Assembly (NCBI GenBank): GCA_021789495.1
Contig: JAJYJM010000017.1
Coordinates: 1 to 43,689, forward strand
Direction of reading: 5' to 3'
DNA from: Nitrospirota bacterium
GTDB lineage: Bacteria > Nitrospirota > JACRHJ01
Length of the DNA stretch: 43,689 nucleotides
The first letter of the stretch is position 1, and each line of letters opens with the position of its first letter. A program made the translations under genes and the position numbers. Of the stretch, positions 32,023 to 40,740 are shown piece after piece. Below the pieces are notes generated by a model. The model was not told where the DNA came from and ran no database searches. It was given only the letters and a program-made list of their open reading frames with translations.

Positions 32023-33078
32023 GTGGGTTTGGCAGAGCTTGGCATATATACCCTGATGACCCTTCTTGGGATAGTAGTGGTATTCGCGTTTACCATGTTA
32101 AACTCGGCATACCTGACTTACTACGAGCGCAAGGTCATGGGGCACATGCAGGCGAGGGTAGGCCCGATGCATACCGGGCCGCACGGTCTGCTTCAGCCCC
32201 TGGCGGACGGCATAAAGCTCTTCTTTAAGGAGGATATAATCCCGGCGAAGGCGGACAGGAAGGTGTTTGTCCTGGCTCCGCTGATGGCTCTCGTTCCGGC
32301 GCTGGCGGCTTATGCGGTAGTGCCGTTCGGCCCGTCGATTACGCTCTTCGGGCACAGTATACACCTCTATATAACCGACCTGAACATCGGCGTCCTTTAC
32401 GTCCTCGCGCTCTCTTCGCTCGGCGCATACGGCATAATCATGGCGGGCTGGTCCTCCAACAGCAAGTATTCGCTCATGGGAGGGCTTCGCTCGGCATCGC
32501 AGGTAATCAGCTACGAGATACCGATGGGACTTGCGATAATATCGGTCTTGATGATGACCGGTTCGCTTTCACTGGTAGACATAACGCGCGGCCAGGAACA
32601 TATCTGGAATATAGTCTACCAGCCCGTGGCGTTCGTCATTTACATGATTGCCGGGATAGCCGAGACGAACCGCGCGCCGTTCGACCTCCCGGAGGCGGAG
32701 AACGAACTGGTCGCCGGCTTCCATGTCGAGTATTCCGGTATGCGTTTTGCGTATTTCTTTATGGCGGAATACGCGAACATGCTCATGGTCTCGTGCATCG
32801 CCGTCGTGCTTTTCCTGGGCGGATGGAACCCGATAATCCCGCGCAGTCTGTTCGAGTCGGTCCCGATATTCGGGCAGTACCTGGGCTTTCTGGGAGACCC
32901 TGCGGTCTGGTGGTTCATAATAAAGATTTACGCGTTCTTCTTCATGTTCCTATGGATCAGGGCGACGCTTCCGAGGCTCCGGTACGACCAGCTCATGAGG
33001 CTTGGATGGAAGATACTGATCCCGGTCGCGCTCGGCAACATCCTCGTAACGGGTCTGATAAAGGTGCTGGTGCAGTAA
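32023..33078 (+). CDS. nuoH: NADH-quinone oxidoreductase subunit H
   Basis: 351 residues from a GTG start with CGGAGAG upstream. Eight or nine membrane helices; the conserved loop [16 protein letters not shown] (residues about 28-43), [30 protein letters not shown] and [18 protein letters not shown] (with acidic residues at the quinone channel) identify it. It connects the peripheral and membrane arms. 79 bases after nuoG. Confidence 0.95.
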   Translation: MGLAELGIYTLMTLLGIVVVFAFTMLNSAYLTYYERKVMGHMQARVGPMHTGPHGLLQPLADGIKLFFKEDIIPAKADRKVFVLAPLMALVPALAAYAVVPFGPSITLFGHSIHLYITDLNIGVLYVLALSSLGAYGIIMAGWSSNSKYSLMGGLRSASQVISYEIPMGLAIISVLMMTGSLSLVDITRGQEHIWNIVYQPVAFVIYMIAGIAETNRAPFDLPEAENELVAGFHVEYSGMRFAYFFMAEYANMLMVSCIAVVLFLGGWNPIIPRSLFESVPIFGQYLGFLGDPAVWWFIIKIYAFFFMFLWIRATLPRLRYDQLMRLGWKILIPVALGNILVTGLIKVLVQ

Positions 33079-33087
33079 ACCCTGTAG

Positions 33088-33107
33088 GGGCGCAATTTAT
33101 TGCGCCC
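33088..33107. repeat. GGGCGCAAT palindromic repeat, nuoH-nuoI junction
   Basis: GGGCGCAAT (33088-33096), loop TT, ATTGCGCCC (33099-33107), followed by GTTTTAAGG. The short T run could make it a weak terminator or attenuator on the plus strand. Confidence 0.75.
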
Positions 33108-33148
33108 GTTTTAAGGTTGACGAAGATTCTGGTTTAAGGAGCCGGGTT

Positions 33149-33616
33149 TTGAAGGCTATAGAAAAATTCATAAAGACCATCACCTTCTGGGAGATACTGA
33201 AGGGCCTGAAGCTCACGTTCTCCACCATGCTCACGAAGCCGGTGACGAGGCTCTATCCCATCGAGAGGCCGGTTATTCCGCCCGTGTTCAGGGGCCTCCA
33301 CGCGATGAGGCGCCACCCGGACGGAAGCGAGATGTGCATCGCCTGCGGCCTGTGCGCGGCATATTGCCCGACGGGCTGCATAAAGATAAAAACCTCCGAA
33401 GGGCCGGATCATAAAAAGAAGCTTGACACATACGAGATTGAACTTCTGAAGTGCCTGTTCTGCGGATATTGCGTCGAGGCATGTCCCGTAAGGGCGCTCA
33501 CGATGACCCAGGAGTATGAACTGGCGGATTATTCCAAGGAGAAGCTCGTCTATACGAGAGAAAAGCTCCTGGCAAACGGAGAGAGGTACAGGGGAAAGGA
33601 GACCCATTTAGACTGA
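33149..33616 (+). CDS. nuoI: NADH-quinone oxidoreductase subunit I
   Basis: 155 residues from a TTG start seven bases after AAGGAG (33136-33141). Two [4Fe-4S] ferredoxin motifs: C63/66/69/73 (CIACGLCAAYCP) and C102/105/108/112 (CLFCGYCVEACP). An amphipathic N-terminal helix sits on the membrane. It carries clusters N6a and N6b, delivering electrons to N2. Overlaps nuoJ by one base. Confidence 0.95.
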   Translation: MKAIEKFIKTITFWEILKGLKLTFSTMLTKPVTRLYPIERPVIPPVFRGLHAMRRHPDGSEMCIACGLCAAYCPTGCIKIKTSEGPDHKKKLDTYEIELLKCLFCGYCVEACPVRALTMTQEYELADYSKEKLVYTREKLLANGERYRGKETHLD

Positions 33617-34128
33617 TGATCCTTCAGGTCGCGTTCATATATTTTGCGGCAGTCACGGTCTTCTCCGCGCTTATGGTAATCACCAGGAAAAATCCGGTGC
33701 ACTGCGCGCTTTACATGCTCGCCGTGTTCACTCACGTTGCCGGGCTTTTTGTCCTGCTGGACGCGGAGTTCGTCGCGGCGGTGCAGGTATTGGTATACGC
33801 CGGAGCGATACTGGTGCTCTTCCTGTTTGTTATAATGCTGTTCCGCGGCGACGGGATGAAGGACAAGGCAAGGTTTGTGTCCGGATGGCCCATTGTTGCG
33901 CCGATAGCGATTGCGCTGATGGGGCTTTTAATGAGCATACTTATGCATTCGGGCTTCAGCGGCGCGCAGGGCAGCTATACCATCGAAGCCGTGAGATCCG
34001 CCGGGAACTCCCAGGTCATAGGCATGGCTCTCTATACGGACTATCTCTTTCCGTTCGAGATAGCTTCCGTTATTCTCCTGGTGGCGATGGTGGGCGCTAT
34101 CGTCCTGGCAAAAAAAAAGGCGGACTAA
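33616..34128 (+). CDS. nuoJ: NADH-quinone oxidoreductase subunit J
   Basis: 170 residues, five membrane helices. Typical: [27 protein letters not shown] (here in part [10 protein letters not shown]), [20 protein letters not shown], and [21 protein letters not shown] at the end. Membrane-arm subunit; starts inside the nuoI stop. Confidence 0.94.
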   Translation: MILQVAFIYFAAVTVFSALMVITRKNPVHCALYMLAVFTHVAGLFVLLDAEFVAAVQVLVYAGAILVLFLFVIMLFRGDGMKDKARFVSGWPIVAPIAIALMGLLMSILMHSGFSGAQGSYTIEAVRSAGNSQVIGMALYTDYLFPFEIASVILLVAMVGAIVLAKKKAD

Positions 34129-34129
34129 A

Positions 34130-34432
34130 ATGATTCCTCTTTCGTGGTATATAGCGCTTAGCGTATTGATGTTCTCCATAGGCGTCCTTGGCGTCCTCAT
34201 AAGGCGGAACGTCATAATCATCTTCATGTGCATCGAGCTTATACTCAACTCCGTCAACATCGCGATGGTCGCCTTCGCGCATTACCTGAATTCCGTGCGG
34301 GGGCAGATTTTCGTTCTCTTTATAATGACCGTCGCTGCGGCTGAGGCGGCGATCGGCCTTGCCATCATAATCGCCATGTACCGGAACAAGGAAACGCTCA
34401 ACACCTCCGATATAAACATAATGAAGTGGTAG
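34130..34432 (+). CDS. nuoK: NADH-quinone oxidoreductase subunit K
   Basis: 100 residues, three membrane helices. Diagnostic [20 protein letters not shown] (membrane glutamate of the proton path), LILNSVNI and [15 protein letters not shown] with the second conserved glutamate. One base after nuoJ. Confidence 0.95.
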   Translation: MIPLSWYIALSVLMFSIGVLGVLIRRNVIIIFMCIELILNSVNIAMVAFAHYLNSVRGQIFVLFIMTVAAAEAAIGLAIIIAMYRNKETLNTSDINIMKW

Positions 34433-34450
34433 TTCATAACGCCCCCCTTG

Positions 34451-34475
34451 CCCCCCTCTTATCTTAAGAGGGGGG
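34451..34475. repeat. C-rich palindromic repeat, nuoK-nuoL junction
   Basis: CCCCCCTCTTA (34451-34461), loop TCT, TAAGAGGGGGG (34465-34475), preceded by GCCCCCCTTG. It resembles the common CCCCCTCTTATCTTAAGAGGGGG class of intergenic repeats. No T run; GAGGAG just after it can serve nuoL translation. Confidence 0.75.
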
Positions 34476-34497
34476 AAGAGGAGTAAACGGGATTAAA

Positions 34498-36417
34498 ATG
34501 ATAAAATACGCGCTCATACCCATGCTTCCCCTGGCGGCATTTGTCGTGTCCGGGCTTTTCGGACACTGGCTGAAGGGGAAGGCGCACTGGCCGCCGATAA
34601 TCGCCGTGCTGGCGTCTTTTGCGCTTTCCGTCTCCACGCTGTTTGACGTCATGGGCGGGCATACGGTCAATACCGTTCTTTATTCCTGGATACTCTCAGG
34701 CCGCTTCGACGTCCATATCGGCCTTAAGATAGACCAACTGACCGCCGTCATGCTCATTGTCGTAACAACGGTCAGTTCTCTCGTCCATATATATTCCACC
34801 GGCTATATGCACGGGGACAAGGGCTATCCGCGTTTCTTTTCGTATCTCGCCCTGTTCACGTTCTCCATGCTCATGCTCGTCATGGCGGACAACTTCCTCC
34901 AGCTCTATGTCTTCTGGGAGGCGGTCGGGCTATGCTCCTACTTCCTTATCGGGTTCTGGTATGAGAAGAAGTCCGCGACGGACGCGGGCAAGAAGGCGTT
35001 CGTCGTTAACCGCGTCGGAGACTTCGGCTTCGGTCTTGGCGTGATGCTCGTGTTCATAACCTTCGGGACTCTTAACTACGACGCCGTCTTCGCGGCGATA
35101 CCGGGCCACGTCGGGCAGACGCTCACCATCCTCGGCCACAGCTGTAACCTCTTCACGGTCATTGCGCTTTTGCTCTTCATGGGCGCGGTCGGGAAATCGG
35201 CGCAGCTCCCGTTGCACGTCTGGCTGCCGGACGCGATGGAAGGCCCGACGCCGGTCTCCGCCCTCATTCACGCGGCGACTATGGTCACGGCGGGCATATT
35301 CATGGTCGCGCGGTGCCATCCACTCTTTAACCAGTCCCAAACTGCGCTCGATGTCGTAACCTGGGTCGGCGGCATAACCGCACTCTTTGCGGCGACAATC
35401 GCCCTTACGCAGTATGACATAAAGCGCGTCATAGCCTACTCCACCATAAGTCAGCTTGGATACATGTTCGTGGCGTGCGGCGTAGGTGCCTACGCCGCGG
35501 GGATTTTTCATCTTATGACGCATGCGTTCTTCAAGGGACTTCTGTTCCTCGGCGCGGGCAGCGTCATCCACGCCCTCTCCGGCGAGCAGGACATGCGCAA
35601 GATGGGGGCTTTGGCCGGGAAAATCAAGTGGACGTACATCACCTTCCTCGCGGCGTCCGTCTCCATCTCCGGCATTCCGCCCTTCGCGGGCTTTTTCAGC
35701 AAGGACGAGATACTCTGGAAGGCGTACAGCTCTCCCGGCGCGGGTCATATCGTCTACTACCTCCTGGCGTTTGCGGCGTTTTTGACGGCCTTCTACTCCT
35801 TCAGACTCATTTTTATGACCTTCCACGGCAAATGCAACATTGACCACGAGGTCTCGCACCACGTCCACGAATCTCCGAAGAGCATGCTTATCCCGCTTAT
35901 CATTCTCGGCGCGCTGGCCGTTGTCGCCGGTTTCGTCGGAGTGCCGGGAGTCCTTGGCGGCTCTAACGGTTTCGGCCAGTTCATGTCGGGCGTGTTCGGG
36001 CCCGGGACGGCTGAGGCCGCGCCTGCCGGTATGGAAATGACCATGATGGTCGTCTCCGTAGTTATCGGCGTTTCCGGTATCGCGCTCGCCTGGTTCATGT
36101 ATATTGTCAGGCCGGAGCTTCCCGGCAAGGTGGCAAAGACCTTCGCGCCGATACATGCTCTTCTGTATAACAAGTATTATGTCGATGAGATATACGATTT
36201 CGTGTTTGTAAGATCCATCAAATGGGCGTCTGCGAACCTCTTTTGGAGCGTTGTGGATGTGGGCATCATAGACGGCTTCGTAAACGCCATAGCCTCGCTT
36301 GTGGAGGCCATGAGCCGTGTGCTCCGGAGGCTCCAGAGCGGTTATTACAACCACTACGCCTTCGGGATGGTGTTCGGCGTCCTGGTAGTCGTCGGGATTT
36401 ACCTGTTCGCCAGATAA
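34498..36417 (+). CDS. nuoL: NADH-quinone oxidoreductase subunit L
   Basis: 639 residues, about 16 membrane helices; proton-pumping antiporter-like subunit at the far end of the membrane arm. LYVFWEAVGLCSYFLIGFWY holds the helix-5 glutamate; GKSAQLPLHVWLPDAMEGPT the helix-7 lysine region; HAATMVTAGIFMVAR, QYDIKRVIAYSTISQLGYM and HAFFKGLLFLGAGSVIH are further marks. The C-terminus has the long lateral-helix segment, ending IYLFAR. Ribosome-binding GAGGAG lies about 15 bases upstream. Confidence 0.96.
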   Translation: MIKYALIPMLPLAAFVVSGLFGHWLKGKAHWPPIIAVLASFALSVSTLFDVMGGHTVNTVLYSWILSGRFDVHIGLKIDQLTAVMLIVVTTVSSLVHIYSTGYMHGDKGYPRFFSYLALFTFSMLMLVMADNFLQLYVFWEAVGLCSYFLIGFWYEKKSATDAGKKAFVVNRVGDFGFGLGVMLVFITFGTLNYDAVFAAIPGHVGQTLTILGHSCNLFTVIALLLFMGAVGKSAQLPLHVWLPDAMEGPTPVSALIHAATMVTAGIFMVARCHPLFNQSQTALDVVTWVGGITALFAATIALTQYDIKRVIAYSTISQLGYMFVACGVGAYAAGIFHLMTHAFFKGLLFLGAGSVIHALSGEQDMRKMGALAGKIKWTYITFLAASVSISGIPPFAGFFSKDEILWKAYSSPGAGHIVYYLLAFAAFLTAFYSFRLIFMTFHGKCNIDHEVSHHVHESPKSMLIPLIILGALAVVAGFVGVPGVLGGSNGFGQFMSGVFGPGTAEAAPAGMEMTMMVVSVVIGVSGIALAWFMYIVRPELPGKVAKTFAPIHALLYNKYYVDEIYDFVFVRSIKWASANLFWSVVDVGIIDGFVNAIASLVEAMSRVLRRLQSGYYNHYAFGMVFGVLVVVGIYLFAR

Positions 36418-36436
36418 GAAACCAAAGGGGATAACC

Positions 36437-37960
36437 TTGACCGGATACATACCGAACAACCTGGGCTACCCGATACTTAGCCTCGTCTGCTTCCTGCCGC
36501 TTATCGGCGCTATCGCGATACTGCTGGCAGGCAAGAGAGACGGCATGGCCAGGTGGCTGGCCCTGATAACCTCCGGCATAACGTTTCTCGTCTCCATCCC
36601 GCTCGTTACGAACTTCGACCGCACCACCTCCAACATGCAGTTCGTGGAGCAGAAGAGCTGGATACCCGCCTGGCATGTGAACTACATCGTCGGCGTGGAC
36701 GGCATATCCGTCCTGCTGGTAATGCTCACAACGCTCCTGACTCTTATCTGCGTCATATCCTCCTGGAAGGCCATAACCGTCAAGGTCAAGGAGTATATGA
36801 TGGCGCTCCTGCTCCTTGAGACCGGCATGATAGGCGTCTTCATCGCGCTCGACCTCTTCTTATTCTACATCTTCTGGGAAGCGATGCTCATCCCGATGTT
36901 CCTCCTTATAATCATCTGGGGCGGGCCGAGGAAGATGTATGCGGGCCTTAAGTTCTTCCTGTATACCCTGGCCGGGAGCGTGCTCATGCTCCTGGGCATC
37001 ATCGCGCTTTATTACCAGGGCGGACATACCTTCGAGATAGTAAAGCTCATGGGCCGGCATTATCCAATGTCGTTCCAGTATTGGGTTTTCCTGGCGTTCT
37101 TTATCGCCTTTGCGATAAAAGTCCCGATGTTCCCGTTCCATACGTGGCTCCCGGACGCCCATGTCGAGGCGCCGACGGCTGGCAGCGTCATCCTCGCGGG
37201 CGTGCTCCTGAAGATGGGGACGTACGGCTTCCTCCGGTTCAACCTCCCGATGTTCCCGCAGGCGACGATGCACTTCACGCCCATGATACTCGTCCTGTCA
37301 GTCGTCGCGATAATCTACGGCGCGCTTGTCGCCATGATACAGAAGGACTTGAAAAAACTTATCGCCTACTCCTCCGTCAGCCACATGGGCTTTGTTACGC
37401 TCGGCATCTTCGCCTTCACCCGCCAGGGCATGGAGGGCGGCATACTCCAGATGTTAAACCACGGCGTGACGACCGGAGCCCTGTTCCTCTGTGTCGGGCT
37501 GATTTACGAACGCACCCATACGAGGATGATTGCGGACTTCGGTGGGCTTACGAAAAGGCTCCCGATATACGCCGTGTTTTTTATGATATTCACACTCTCA
37601 TCGCTTGGGCTGCCCGGTATGAACGGTTTCATCGGCGAGTTTATGATACTACTCGGCGCGTTCACGACACAGAGGATATACGCCGTAATCGGCACCACCG
37701 GCATCATACTCGGCGCGGCCTACATGCTCTGGATGTACCAGCGCGTGATGTTCATGGAGCTCAAGCCGAAGAACAGCTCGCTTATCGACCTGTCGATGCG
37801 GGAAGCCCTGACACTTATACCGCTTGCCGTGTTCGTCTTCTGGATAGGCATATTCCCGAACCCGTTCCTTGGGATAATGCACGAGACGGTGAAGCACCTC
37901 CTCATGCAGGTCAACGGGGCTGCGAACATGTCGGCCTCGGCCGGGTTTAGGGGATTTTAG
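36437..37960 (+). CDS. nuoM: NADH-quinone oxidoreductase subunit M
   Basis: 507 residues from a TTG start with AAAGGGG upstream. About 14 membrane helices; FYIFWEAMLIPMFLLIIIWG (conserved glutamate), AIKVPMFPFHTWLPDAHVEA (lysine), LAGVLLKMGTYGFLRFNLP, QKDLKKLIAYSSVSHMGF, and LGLPGMNGFIGEFMIL identify it. Second antiporter-like subunit; 19 bases after nuoL. Confidence 0.96.
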   Translation: MTGYIPNNLGYPILSLVCFLPLIGAIAILLAGKRDGMARWLALITSGITFLVSIPLVTNFDRTTSNMQFVEQKSWIPAWHVNYIVGVDGISVLLVMLTTLLTLICVISSWKAITVKVKEYMMALLLLETGMIGVFIALDLFLFYIFWEAMLIPMFLLIIIWGGPRKMYAGLKFFLYTLAGSVLMLLGIIALYYQGGHTFEIVKLMGRHYPMSFQYWVFLAFFIAFAIKVPMFPFHTWLPDAHVEAPTAGSVILAGVLLKMGTYGFLRFNLPMFPQATMHFTPMILVLSVVAIIYGALVAMIQKDLKKLIAYSSVSHMGFVTLGIFAFTRQGMEGGILQMLNHGVTTGALFLCVGLIYERTHTRMIADFGGLTKRLPIYAVFFMIFTLSSLGLPGMNGFIGEFMILLGAFTTQRIYAVIGTTGIILGAAYMLWMYQRVMFMELKPKNSSLIDLSMREALTLIPLAVFVFWIGIFPNPFLGIMHETVKHLLMQVNGAANMSASAGFRGF

Positions 37961-37964
37961 AGAG

Positions 37965-38036
37965 TGTCACCCCCGTGAAAACGGGGGCCCAGCGACTTTG
38001 AAAGTCACTGGATTCCCGCTTTCGCGGGAATGACGG
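37965..38036. repeat. Triple-hairpin CCCGC palindromic repeat, nuoM-nuoN junction
   Basis: Three stems in a row: CCCCCGT/ACGGGGG (37970-37976, 37981-37987), GACTTTGAAAGTC (37994-38006), TTCCCGC/GCGGGAA (38013-38019, 38024-38030). Outer ends TGTCA and TGACG. The third stem equals the 23S-5S spacer repeats at 195-212 and 246-263, so this is a longer member of that family, with the first stem diverged. Confidence 0.8.
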
Positions 38037-38069
38037 TTTTTTTGATATTGGACATAAAGAGAGTTGCAA

Positions 38070-39515
38070 ATGCCGACAATATCGACAGCCGACCTCGCAG
38101 CCATCTCGCCTGAGATAATAGTATTGTGCTCGGCGATGGCCGTTCTTATCATGGGCCTTTTCGTAAAGAAGGAATGGCGCTTCCTGCTCGGCTATCTCTC
38201 CGTTGCAGGGCTGGCCGCCGCGGCGGACAGGACATGGGCGATGAGGTCCGTCGTCCATGGCGCGTTCTCCGGCATGTTCATACTCGACGGCTATGCGACA
38301 TACTTCAAGATGGTCTTCTATGTCGCGGCGGCGATTGCGCTCCTTATCTCCATAAGCTACGTCAGGATGGAGAATATCGAGAAGGGCGAATACTACGGCC
38401 TTATACTCTTCGCTACGGCGGGCATGATGGTCATGGCCTCCGGCTCGGATCTGATGACCGTATATCTCGGCATTGAGCTTATGGCGCTTTCGATTTACGT
38501 CCTGGCCGGGTTCTTGAGAAAATCCCTGAGAAGCAACGAAGCCGCGCTGAAGTATTTCCTTCTGGGCGCGTTCTCGTCCGGGATACTCCTTTACGGCATC
38601 GCGCTCATCTACGGCATCACCGGCACGACAAACCTGCACGACATTGCGGCGTTCATCCAGACCGGGACATACAGCAAACCAGCGCTTATACTTTCCATGA
38701 TTCTAATGCTGGCGGGTTTTGGATTCAAAGTCGCGGCGGTTCCGTTCCACATGTGGACGCCGGATGTCTACGAAGGCGCGCCGACGTCAGTTACAGCCTT
38801 CATGTCCGTAGGCCCTAAGGCCGCCGCGTTTGCGGCGTTCCTCAGGGTGTTCATAACCGCGCTCCCGCAGATACAGGCGGACTGGACCATAATCATCGCG
38901 GCCCTGGCGATACTTTCCATGCTCATAGGGAACGTCGTCGCCATATCCCAGACCAACATCAAAAGGATGCTCGCATATTCCTCCATCGCCCATGCCGGGT
39001 ATGCCATGGTCGGTTTCGTAGCCGGCGGGGCGGAGGGCATCTCAAGCGTAATGACCTACCTGCTGATATATGTCTTTATGAACCTCGGCGCGTTCGGAAT
39101 GGTCGTGGCGCTCAGCAGAGGCGGGATGACCGGCGAGCGCATAGAGGACTTCGCGGGCCTTTCCAAGAAGAACAAGATGGCGGCGCTCCTCATGCTGATA
39201 TTCATGTTCTCTCTTGCGGGTATCCCTCCGACCGCAGGGTTCATAGGGAAGTTCAACATCTTTATGGCCGCGCTTAACTCCGGGTTTTTGTGGCTCGCCC
39301 TGATAATGGTCGTGATGAGCGCAGTCTCTGCCTTTTTTTATCTCCGTGTTGTGCTCGTGATGTATATGAAGGAGCCTGAGGACGACAGAAAGCTCACCCC
39401 AAATCTCTCCATGTACACGGCAATGGCTGTCGCCGCATACGCCGTCCTGTATATCGGCATGAACCCTTCAGGGGTCATCGACTTCGCCATGAAATCCGTC
39501 TCCGGGCTGATGTAG
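38070..39515 (+). CDS. nuoN: NADH-quinone oxidoreductase subunit N
   Basis: 481 residues from the ATG at 38070, with AGAGAG upstream; a TTG at 38064 is the other candidate. About 14 membrane helices; LGIELMALSIYVLAGFLRKS with the conserved glutamate, EAALKYFLLGAFSSGILLYG, GFGFKVAAVPFHMWTPDVYE, ISQTNIKRMLAYSSIAHAGY and SLAGIPPTAGFIGKFNIF are family marks. Last gene of the operon; no clear intrinsic terminator follows within 100 bases. Confidence 0.96.
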   Translation: MPTISTADLAAISPEIIVLCSAMAVLIMGLFVKKEWRFLLGYLSVAGLAAAADRTWAMRSVVHGAFSGMFILDGYATYFKMVFYVAAAIALLISISYVRMENIEKGEYYGLILFATAGMMVMASGSDLMTVYLGIELMALSIYVLAGFLRKSLRSNEAALKYFLLGAFSSGILLYGIALIYGITGTTNLHDIAAFIQTGTYSKPALILSMILMLAGFGFKVAAVPFHMWTPDVYEGAPTSVTAFMSVGPKAAAFAAFLRVFITALPQIQADWTIIIAALAILSMLIGNVVAISQTNIKRMLAYSSIAHAGYAMVGFVAGGAEGISSVMTYLLIYVFMNLGAFGMVVALSRGGMTGERIEDFAGLSKKNKMAALLMLIFMFSLAGIPPTAGFIGKFNIFMAALNSGFLWLALIMVVMSAVSAFFYLRVVLVMYMKEPEDDRKLTPNLSMYTAMAVAAYAVLYIGMNPSGVIDFAMKSVSGLM

Positions 39516-39783
39516 CCAGCCGAACACCAAGAGTAAATCTAATCGGTCGGGAAAGTTCGTTCTCAGGATAATTTACTATGAGCTACGATAACTCCCCGCC
39601 AACTTTGGATTATTTTTATAAATTCCCGAATTTCCCCCCGGCATCGGAAACGGGCTGAAAACGGGCCGTTTTCGGGGCAAAAAGGGGGTGCGGGGAAGGT
39701 GTGATTTCTGCGGGCTTCCGAATGTTCTTCTAAATAATAGCAAACCTACTGTAATTCAAAGAAAATCTTTTATCGTTGAGGAC

Positions 39784-39813
39784 TTGACACGGAGATGCCG
39801 AGGGAGCTATACT
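39784..39813 (+). promoter_or_regulatory. Strong promoter of the structured-RNA region
   Basis: Perfect TTGACA (39784-39789), 18-base spacer, TATACT (39808-39813). Transcription would begin at about 39820-39822. The preceding 39516-39783 has no gene; it holds one 17-base palindrome (39657-39673) and AT-rich patches. Confidence 0.75.
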
Positions 39814-39820
39814 AATTATA

Positions 39821-40282
39821 GGTAAAGGTTCTATAACCCATTGTTCTTTGACAATAATTTCTCTGCGGACGAGGCGTAAAAGGCTTGTTTCATTGCGGGT
39901 TCATCGAATGGGGGCCTGCCGCACAGGGCAGCGCCCGTCTCTTGCCTCCTTTCGGGACGGGTGAGGTTACTGGCAAAGGCCCCCATAACCAATGAATTTC
40001 GCTGAGATAAGTCTCCACCAGGTTCGCAGGGAATGATAATTGGGGATAGGATAGAAGAAGGCCTGTGAAGGAGGTGAGAATAGTCCTTTGGAAAATGTCC
40101 TATCCTCAAGGAAAAGCAAAAGAAATAGATACCGCGCTGGTTCACGCTGGTGAACGTCAAGCTCATCCGTAGGGCGCCTTAAAGCCGCCTCAAAGCGTGG
40201 CAGGCCGGGCCTTTAAAGCCTCAATGATGACCTGTTACTGACGGATCGGGAAAAAGGAACATAAAGCGCGGTATCTGTTTTC
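39821..40282 (+). ncRNA. Candidate large structured non-coding RNA (unassigned)
   Basis: About 460 nt downstream of a strong promoter with no convincing protein gene on either strand. Long-range pairing is clear: ATGGGGGCCT (39908-39917) with AGGCCCCCAT (39977-39986), 10 bp perfect; 40042-40052 with 40097-40107, 11 bp with two G-T pairs; AGATACCGCGCT (40127-40138) with AGCGCGGTATCT (40265-40276), 12 bp perfect; ATCCGT (40165-40170) with ACGGAT (40241-40246) nested inside. Local hairpins: ATTGT/ACAAT (39840-39855), CCCGTC/GACGGG (39934-39961), GTTCAC/GTGAAC (40140-40155). GTTTTC after the last helix may mark the 3' end. I see no RNase P, tmRNA, SRP or 6S hallmarks. Identity unknown. Confidence 0.6.
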
Positions 40283-40290
40283 TTGCCGTT

Positions 40291-40740
40291 TCATCTCATT
40301 TGGGGGCTGGTTTTGTCCTGTGTTTCATCCGAGGATTTAATCATTTCCTTTAGCCACTCAGGCGGCCTTACGGGTTTTCCCTGTCCGTCCATGAAGGCGT
40401 GCAGAGTAGCACCCTCGGCCAGTTTTTCGCCGTCACGTGACCAGCCGACCAGCCTCAATATCTCATACTTAAACCCCAGCCGCACTCCCTTGAATTCCGT
40501 TATTTCAGTCCTGATTGCAAGCAGGTCGTCGTATCTGGCAGGCTTGAAATACCTGCATGAAACTTCAATAACCGGGAGGTAAAATCCCTCGTTTTCAAGG
40601 TCGATGTATGGTCTGCCAAACGAGCGTATGAGCTCCGTCCTGCCAATCTCGAAATAAGTCATGTAGTTGCCGTAGTATACGAAACCCATCTTATCGGTCT
40701 CGGCATAGGTTACGCGATGTGGAAAGTCGAAGCTTGTCAA
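40291..40740 (-). CDS. YbgC/4HBT-family acyl-CoA thioesterase
   Basis: 149 residues, single hotdog fold. RVTYAETDKMGFVYYGNYMTYFE (in part AETDKMGFVYYGNY) with the catalytic aspartate D16 is the 4HBT signature; YFKPARYDDLLAIRT and GATLHAFMDGQGKPVRPPEW follow the family pattern. Hydrolyses acyl-CoA thioesters; substrate not determinable. The C-terminal 15 residues are a polar tail. Overlaps the upstream radical SAM gene by four bases and is not next to tol-pal genes, unlike classic ybgC. Confidence 0.88.
   Translation of the reverse strand: MTSFDFPHRVTYAETDKMGFVYYGNYMTYFEIGRTELIRSFGRPYIDLENEGFYLPVIEVSCRYFKPARYDDLLAIRTEITEFKGVRLGFKYEILRLVGWSRDGEKLAEGATLHAFMDGQGKPVRPPEWLKEMIKSSDETQDKTSPQMR

Noticed and set aside
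34930-36459. 509-codon minus-strand open frame
   Set aside because: It is the antisense shadow of nuoL; composition rich in His/Arg/Asp and no family motifs.
39657-39673. Palindrome GAAAACGGGCCGTTTTC as terminator of nuo
   Set aside because: No T run follows on either strand and the palindrome leaves almost no loop; it lies 140 bases after the nuoN stop.
40001-40050. CTGAGAT followed by GGTTCGCAGGGAA, resembling part of a TPP riboswitch
   Set aside because: The other invariant THI-box element (TGAACCTGA) and its order are missing, and no thiamine gene follows.
39831-40166. 111-codon minus-strand open frame opposite the structured-RNA region
   Set aside because: No recognisable domain, low-complexity and Arg/Pro-rich in places, and it overlaps the plus-strand helices, which explain the sequence better.
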